This document shows, in pieces, positions 59,696 to 64,000 of a stretch of DNA of 64,000 bases. The DNA is from Marinobacter szutsaonensis (lineage in GTDB: Bacteria; Pseudomonadota; Gammaproteobacteria; Pseudomonadales; Oleiphilaceae). Each line of letters starts with the position of its first letter. Positions within the stretch are counted from its first letter, which is position 1. The stretch covers positions 123,926-187,925 of the forward strand of contig NZ_BAAAFC010000003.1 of NCBI RefSeq assembly GCF_039523335.1, in the 5' to 3' direction. Under the pieces are notes generated by a model. It did not search any database. It was given only the letters and a program-made list of their open reading frames with translations, and was not told the origin of the DNA. A program made the position numbers and the translations under genes.

Positions 59696-60883
59696 GATCT
59701 TGGAGACCACGCCGGCACCAACGGTACGGCCGCCTTCGCGGATCGCGAAGCGCAGACCATCTTCCATGGCGATCGGAGCGATCAGGGTAACACTCATCTT
59801 CACGTTGTCACCCGGCATAACCATTTCCACGCCTTCCGGCAGTTCACAGGAACCGGTTACGTCGGTGGTACGGAAGTAGAACTGCGGACGGTAGCCCTTG
59901 AAGAACGGAGTATGACGGCCGCCTTCTTCTTTGGACAGTACGTACACTTCACACTCGAACTTGGTGTGCGGAGTGATGGAGCCCGGAACCGCCAGTACCT
60001 GACCACGCTCAACGTCGTCACGCTTGGTACCACGCAGCAGAACACCAACGTTCTCACCAGCACGGCCTTCGTCCAGCAGCTTGCGGAACATCTCAACACC
60101 GGTACAAGTGGTCTTGACGGTATCTTTGATACCAACGATTTCCACTTCGTCACCAACCTTGATGATGCCACGCTCAACACGACCGGTTACAACAGTACCA
60201 CGACCGGAGATGGAGAATACGTCCTCGATCGGCATCAGGAACGGCTGATCGATCGCACGCTCCGGATCCGGGATGTACTCGTCCAGGGCTTCTACCAGCT
60301 TCTTCACAGCGGTAGTACCCATCTCGTTGTCGTCTTTGCCTTCCAGCGCCATCAGCGCGGAACCGGTGATGATCGGAGTGTCGTCACCCGGGAAGTCGTA
60401 CTGGCTCAGCAGATCACGAACTTCCATCTCGACCAGCTCCAGCAGCTCCTCGTCATCGACCATGTCCGCCTTGTTCAGGAACACAACGATGTAAGGAACG
60501 CCAACCTGACGGGACAGCAGGATGTGCTCACGAGTCTGCGGCATGGGGCCGTCAGCTGCGGAACAAACCAGGATCGCGCCGTCCATCTGCGCCGCACCAG
60601 TGATCATGTTCTTCACATAGTCAGCGTGACCCGGGCAGTCTACGTGGGCGTAGTGACGGGCCGGAGAATCGTACTCAACGTGAGAGGTCGCGATGGTGAT
60701 ACCACGGGCCTTCTCTTCCGGCGCGTTATCGATCTGGTCAAACGCGCTGGCTGAACCTGTACCCCACACTTCGTGACATACACGAGTCAGAGCAGCGGTC
60801 AGAGTGGTCTTACCATGGTCAACGTGACCAATAGTACCCACGTTTACGTGCGGTTTACTGCGCTCAAATTTTTCTTTGGACAT
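59687..60883 (-). CDS. tufB: Elongation factor Tu, tRNA-linked copy
   Basis: 398 residues from the ATG at 60883. The protein is identical to the str operon copy (43124-44320). The nucleotide sequences diverge just outside the reading frame on both sides, while inside only three differences were found: start codon ATG against GTG, codon 2 TCC against TCT, and a synonymous Cys codon at 59951. It follows four tRNA genes, exactly the E. coli thrU-tyrU-glyT-thrT-tufB order, and is probably processed from a common transcript. Confidence 0.98.
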   Translation of the reverse strand: MSKEKFERSKPHVNVGTIGHVDHGKTTLTAALTRVCHEVWGTGSASAFDQIDNAPEEKARGITIATSHVEYDSPARHYAHVDCPGHADYVKNMITGAAQMDGAILVCSAADGPMPQTREHILLSRQVGVPYIVVFLNKADMVDDEELLELVEMEVRDLLSQYDFPGDDTPIITGSALMALEGKDDNEMGTTAVKKLVEALDEYIPDPERAIDQPFLMPIEDVFSISGRGTVVTGRVERGIIKVGDEVEIVGIKDTVKTTCTGVEMFRKLLDEGRAGENVGVLLRGTKRDDVERGQVLAVPGSITPHTKFECEVYVLSKEEGGRHTPFFKGYRPQFYFRTTDVTGSCELPEGVEMVMPGDNVKMSVTLIAPIAMEDGLRFAIREGGRTVGAGVVSKIIE

Positions 60884-60932
60884 TTGACCAACTCCCCTAA
60901 TCAACCTGATCGTAACGTTGACCGGATAAAAA

Positions 60933-61008
60933 TGGAGCTCATGGGCGGATTTGAACCGCCGACCTCACCCTTACCAAGGGTGTGCTCTACCAACTGAGCT
61001 ACATGAGC
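60933..61008 (-). tRNA. thrT: tRNA-Thr (GGT anticodon)
   Basis: 76 nt with encoded CCA. The acceptor stem is GCTCATG/CATGAGC; anticodon arm CACCC-TTGGTAA-GGGTG gives GGT. It lies 49 bp upstream of tufB. Confidence 0.96.
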
Positions 61009-61021
61009 ATTAGAACCAAAT

Positions 61022-61096
<75 letters not shown>

Positions 61097-61106
61097 GAGC
61101 AATAAG

Positions 61107-61191
61107 TGGTGGAGGGGGCAGGATTCGAACCTGCGAAGGCGATGCCGTCAGATTTACAGTCTGATCCCTTTGGCCACTCGGGAACCCCTCC
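61107..61191 (-). tRNA. tyrU: tRNA-Tyr (GTA anticodon)
   Basis: 85 nt with a long variable arm and encoded CCA. The acceptor stem is GGAGGGG/CCCCTCC; the anticodon loop contains CTGTAAA, giving GTA. Confidence 0.96.
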
Positions 61192-61232
61192 CGTACAAAT
61201 TCGCTTCCCACGAATCTGCTCAAAACTTAAAG

Positions 61233-61308
61233 TGGAGCTGGCGGACGGAATCGAACCCCCGACCTGCTGATTACAAGTCAGCTGCTCTACCAACTGAGCT
61301 ACGCCAGC
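61233..61308 (-). tRNA. thrU: tRNA-Thr (TGT anticodon)
   Basis: 76 nt with encoded CCA. The acceptor stem is GCTGGCG/CGCCAGC; anticodon arm GCTGA-CTTGTAA-TCAGC gives TGT. It is the first gene of the tRNA-tufB transcript. Confidence 0.96.
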
Positions 61309-61336
61309 TCACATTCGCCTCGTCAGCGAGGGCGGT

Positions 61337-61365
61337 ATACTACGGAGTTTTTTCTGACGTTGCAA
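61337..61365 (-). promoter_or_regulatory. Sigma-70 promoter of the tRNA-tufB cluster
   Basis: On the - strand TTGCAA (61360-61365) and TAGTAT (61337-61342) have 17-bp spacing and are followed by a GC-rich ACCGCCC stretch, the kind of discriminator linked to stringent control. It overlaps the 3' end of the SPOR gene (stop at 61340). Confidence 0.75.
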
Positions 61366-62107
61366 CACCTTCGCAAGGGTTGATTTCGATGAAATCGAAA
61401 TTTTTGCCATATTCCGAAGTTACCGCCTGAACCAGGTCCTCAGCGAGGTCCGGCTCAGCCTCAAAATCGAGGGCGTAGCTTATCTGATTTCGGTCGTAGT
61501 TGGCTAGTACCGCATTGAGATTCTGACGTTTTTTTTCTTCGAGCACGGAAATTGCGGCCTCGCGGGACTCGAAGAGGCCGAGGGAAATGGCGTTCCGGTA
61601 TTCCCCCTGGGTGACCAGGTACGAGTCGATACCCTGGCGCTGGATTTCCCGGAACTGCTTGCGGGCGGCATCCGCCGGTTGCGGGGGAATCAACACCCAG
61701 TTAAGGGGTGGCCGTACCTGCTCCATTTCCTCAATGGTGACGGAGACGTCATCCAGCGCGGGCACTGCCTCCATAACAGCCTGGGCCGCCTCCCGACTAT
61801 CCAGCCAGCCCAATCGCACGCAGTGTAAGGGTCGCTCTTCCTGAACAGGGGCCGGCGGAGCGGTGCCCGACGAAACCGGCCCGGTAGACGCTACCTCACT
61901 GGACTCCTCAGCAACCTCTGCAACCTCAGTCACTTCAACCTCTTCGGGCTCGGAGACCGCGCCCTGGTCAACCGAAGCCTTGAGACTGGCGACCCGGGGT
62001 AACGTGCCGGAAACAGTCGCCGTTGAGCGTACCGGAGGCTGCATCGCACCCGCGAAATACCACACGAACACGTTGGCGCAGAGCAGCAGTAAAGCCAACC
62101 ACCTCAT
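61340..62107 (-). CDS. SPOR domain-containing protein
   Basis: 255 residues. A short cytoplasmic start and one membrane helix (MRWLALLLLCANVFVWYFAGA) are followed by a Glu/Val/Pro-rich linker (about 45-90) and a C-terminal SPOR-like region (about 105-240: CVRLGWLDSREAAQAVMEAV, YLVTQGEYRNAISLGLFESREAAISVLEEKK). SPOR domains bind peptidoglycan stripped of stem peptides, often at division sites. The exact role is unknown. Its ATG overlaps the coaX stop as ATGA, so it belongs to the birA-coaX operon. Confidence 0.82.
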   Translation of the reverse strand: MRWLALLLLCANVFVWYFAGAMQPPVRSTATVSGTLPRVASLKASVDQGAVSEPEEVEVTEVAEVAEESSEVASTGPVSSGTAPPAPVQEERPLHCVRLGWLDSREAAQAVMEAVPALDDVSVTIEEMEQVRPPLNWVLIPPQPADAARKQFREIQRQGIDSYLVTQGEYRNAISLGLFESREAAISVLEEKKRQNLNAVLANYDRNQISYALDFEAEPDLAEDLVQAVTSEYGKNFDFIEINPCEGVATSEKTP

Positions 62108-62835
62108 ATTGCCAACTCTTCTGCATCAATGGCAGCAAGGCCCCGGAGTACCAGGTCTGGCGCGTGAATTGCGTTAAGGCCAAGGCTTTGGAGTCGTTCG
62201 GCGTCACCGCCTGTCACGAGGATATCGCGAAGGGCAAAGGTGCTGACATCGGCCCGGATCCGGTCGATCATGGCAGCGGATAGCCAGGCCAGACCATGAT
62301 TTACACATTCACCGGTGCTTATCCCCGGAGCCGTTTCCAGTACTTGCTCCGGATCAAACAGGATCCGGGCCGCATCGCTCTGGAGACTCCGGATCATCAT
62401 TTGTAGTCCCGGCAGGATGAACCCTCCCAGATGCTGCCCGGAGTGATCCACGTAATCCACGGTCACTGCGCTGCCTGCATCCACGACGACAAAGCCCTCC
62501 CGATACTGTTGCCAGGCGCCATACATGGCGTGCCAACGATCCGCCCCCATACGCTGGTAGTCCTGGTACGCATTTCTCAGTCCGCCCCGTTCCGGTTCCG
62601 ACCAGTGGCACACCGCTGCCACGCCAAACCGACGTTCCAGATAGGCCACCAGCGCCTCTCGACGAGCTTCAGCAGCCACGGTGGATATGCTGATGCGCCG
62701 AACCCTGGGTTCCGGCGGGAGCCCCTGCAGAGGATCGGGGCTCGACAAGTCCCCGACACCGCTGGCAACCACATCCTGACGATCACCCAGCTGCCACTTC
62801 AAGCGGGTATTTCCCGCATCTATCAATAGCCTCAT
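62104..62835 (-). CDS. coaX: Type III pantothenate kinase
   Basis: 243 residues. It phosphorylates pantothenate in the first step of coenzyme A synthesis. The three ASKHA motifs are present: phosphate 1 loop DAGNTRLKW (7-15), the pantothenate-binding GADRWHAMYGA near 100 and VVDAGSAVTVDYVD with GGFILPGLQMM near 120-145. No paralogous coaA is in the window. It overlaps birA upstream and the SPOR gene downstream by 4 nt each. Confidence 0.95.
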   Translation of the reverse strand: MRLLIDAGNTRLKWQLGDRQDVVASGVGDLSSPDPLQGLPPEPRVRRISISTVAAEARREALVAYLERRFGVAAVCHWSEPERGGLRNAYQDYQRMGADRWHAMYGAWQQYREGFVVVDAGSAVTVDYVDHSGQHLGGFILPGLQMMIRSLQSDAARILFDPEQVLETAPGISTGECVNHGLAWLSAAMIDRIRADVSTFALRDILVTGGDAERLQSLGLNAIHAPDLVLRGLAAIDAEELAI

Positions 62836-63797
62836 GAGCCCATCCGCAGGCTGATTTCCCCGGCCCTTACGGGAATCACTCCCTCGGCATTCCGGACCAG
62901 GTAATTACCGGATTCATCAATGCCCTCGCCGGTGCCCTCCAGCTCTCCTCCCCGCGCATGGATCGTTTTACCCAGGAAGATATCCCGGGATTGCCATGGT
63001 GCCCGAAAATCACTAAAGCCGACATCGGCAAAAATTTCCGCTGCGTCATGGACGGCATTGATGATGGCTGCGGCGATCCGGTTGCGTGACCATTCCAGAG
63101 CGGGAAAAGCCGATGCGAGACTGGTCCAGGGCTGGTCCACGGATTCGGCCTCTGACATATGGACATTGATCCCGATGCCGGCAATGACCTGGACCACCCC
63201 CTCCTGCAACTCTCCCTGGAGCTCCACGAGGATACCACCAAGCTTGCCGTCGGGCAGGAAGATATCATTGGGCCACTTCAGTCCGATGGACTCTGCCCCC
63301 AGCGACTCGAGCGCGTTGGCGACGGCAACACCCAGTACCAGGCTTAGGCCATCCAGCACGGCGAAGCCCCCGTGAAATGTAAGCCCCATACTGAGGTACA
63401 GATTCTCACCACGGGGACTTTGCCAGGCCTTACCCCGGCGGCCCCGCCCTGCGGTCTGACAGTCCGCGATACATACCGGGATCGAGGAGCTTCCTGCCTG
63501 CCACTGTCGGATTACCTCGGCATTGGTGGAGTCCACTTCATCAAGAACCGTCAGGCTGAGGACCGACCGGATCCCGGGAGCAATTTCGCTTGAGATCTTC
63601 TCCGCATCGAGGAGATCCACATGAGTCAGGAGCTGGTAGCCCTTGCCTCGTACCGTTGCCACCTCATACCCGTCGTCAACGGCTCGGCGGATCTGTTTCC
63701 AGACTGCGGTACGGCTTACCCCCAAAGATTGGGCAAGCGATTCCCCGGAATGGACCTTGCCGTCCTGGAGAAGGGTTATCAGTGCTTTGGATTTCAT
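62832..63797 (-). CDS. birA: Bifunctional biotin operon repressor / biotin-[acetyl-CoA carboxylase] ligase
   Basis: 321 residues (E. coli 321). An N-terminal winged helix (about 1-60, SLAQSLGVSRTAVWKQIRRAVDDGYEVATVRGKGYQLL) precedes the ligase domain with the biotinyl-AMP loop GRGRRGKAW and the catalytic KWPNDI motif, then an SH3-like C-domain. It attaches biotin to BCCP and represses biotin genes. The helix-turn-helix is complete, so it is the repressor type. First gene of the birA-coaX-SPOR operon. Confidence 0.96.
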   Translation of the reverse strand: MKSKALITLLQDGKVHSGESLAQSLGVSRTAVWKQIRRAVDDGYEVATVRGKGYQLLTHVDLLDAEKISSEIAPGIRSVLSLTVLDEVDSTNAEVIRQWQAGSSSIPVCIADCQTAGRGRRGKAWQSPRGENLYLSMGLTFHGGFAVLDGLSLVLGVAVANALESLGAESIGLKWPNDIFLPDGKLGGILVELQGELQEGVVQVIAGIGINVHMSEAESVDQPWTSLASAFPALEWSRNRIAAAIINAVHDAAEIFADVGFSDFRAPWQSRDIFLGKTIHARGGELEGTGEGIDESGNYLVRNAEGVIPVRAGEISLRMGS

Positions 63798-63893
63798 GAA
63801 ACGGTATCCGGCCTGAAGAGATTAATAAGGGCGGATTAAACAACAGGAGAGGAGAAAACACAAAGAAGGGGTTGGCGAAATGGGCTTTCTTGT

Positions 63894-63911
63894 GGTCATC
63901 GTCAGGTTCTT
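63894..63911 (+). repeat. Inverted copy of the 5S rRNA 3' end
   Basis: GGTCATCGTCAGGTTCTT on the + strand matches 17 of 18 bases of the sequence at the 3' end of the 5S rRNA on the - strand (63960-63977). It lies on the far side of the rRNA terminator. No gene is seen between 63798 and 63919. Confidence 0.75.
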
Positions 63912-63919
63912 GATCCCAT

Positions 63920-63954
63920 AAAAAAACCCCGGCAGCAAAGCTGTCGGGGTTTTG
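63920..63954 (-). terminator. Rho-independent terminator of the rRNA operon
   Basis: On the - strand AACCCCGACAGC and GCTGCCGGGGTT pair (one G-T) around a short TTT loop and are followed by T7. It lies just after the 5S rRNA end. Confidence 0.92.
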
Positions 63955-63963
63955 GTATTAAGA

Positions 63964-64000
63964 GCCTGACGATGACCTACTCTCACATGGGCCATGCCAC
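63964..64000 (-). rRNA. rrf: 5S ribosomal RNA, 3' end (partial)
   Basis: The - strand reads GTGGCATGGCCCATGTGAGA then GTAGGTCATCGTCAGGC, the typical gammaproteobacterial 5S 3' end, truncated by the window edge. The exact 3' end is uncertain by a few bases. It implies an rrn operon to the right. Confidence 0.88.

Overview
The window looks like a stretch of a Marinobacter-type marine gammaproteobacterial chromosome (high GC, Pseudomonas/Alteromonas-like gene orders, E. coli-like tRNA-tuf cluster). The genus is an inference from protein style and synteny, not a database result. Nearly every base is assigned to a known gene family; the novelty is mostly in repeats, RNA structures and regulatory sites.

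Region 1 (1-7550), housekeeping and nitrogen control: the N-terminus of a proline iminopeptidase-like hydrolase, the ribosome-associated GTPase TypA/BipA, then on the + strand glnA, a DUF4124 envelope protein, and the two-component pair glnL (ntrB)/glnG (ntrC). glnA and glnLG are each preceded by NtrC-type palindromes and a sigma-54 -24/-12 element, so the regulator probably activates both the assimilation enzyme and its own operon.

Region 2 (7805-23953), a complete mannose-sensitive hemagglutinin (MSHA) type IV pilus locus on the - strand, transcribed mshI, I2, J, K, L, M, N, E, G, F, B, A, C, D, O, P, Q. It holds the inner-membrane assembly platform, secretin, assembly ATPase with a c-di-GMP-type N-terminal domain, five prepilins with classical signals, a sixth prepilin-like protein, and a 1020-residue putative tip adhesin. 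No mshH/csrD, prepilin peptidase or retraction ATPase is in the window.

Region 3 (24174-29141), DNA repair neighbourhood: ssb and a YajR-like MFS transporter on the - strand, divergent from uvrA.

Region 4 (29311-61308), one continuous - strand run of translation and transcription genes: (tRNA-Thr, Tyr, Gly, Thr) - tuf - tRNA-Trp - secE - nusG - rplKAJL - rpoBC - rpsLG - fusA - tuf - S10 operon - spc operon - alpha operon (rpoA, rplQ). Strong sigma-70 promoters are visible before rpsL, rpsJ, rpsM and the tRNA cluster; leader or intergenic RNA structures are visible before rplJ, rpoB, rpsG and after the second tuf.

Region 5 (61340-64000): a SPOR-domain protein, coaX and birA in an overlapping - strand operon, then an rRNA-type terminator and the 3' end of a 5S rRNA, showing that an rrn operon lies just beyond the window.

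Three intergenic gaps carry ten copies of a 30-bp palindrome (13-nt arms of the type GGGGTCAGAAGAA or GGGGTCAGATGAA). Some copies are followed by T-runs and probably serve as terminators. No CRISPR array, insertion sequence, prophage or obvious horizontally acquired island was seen.
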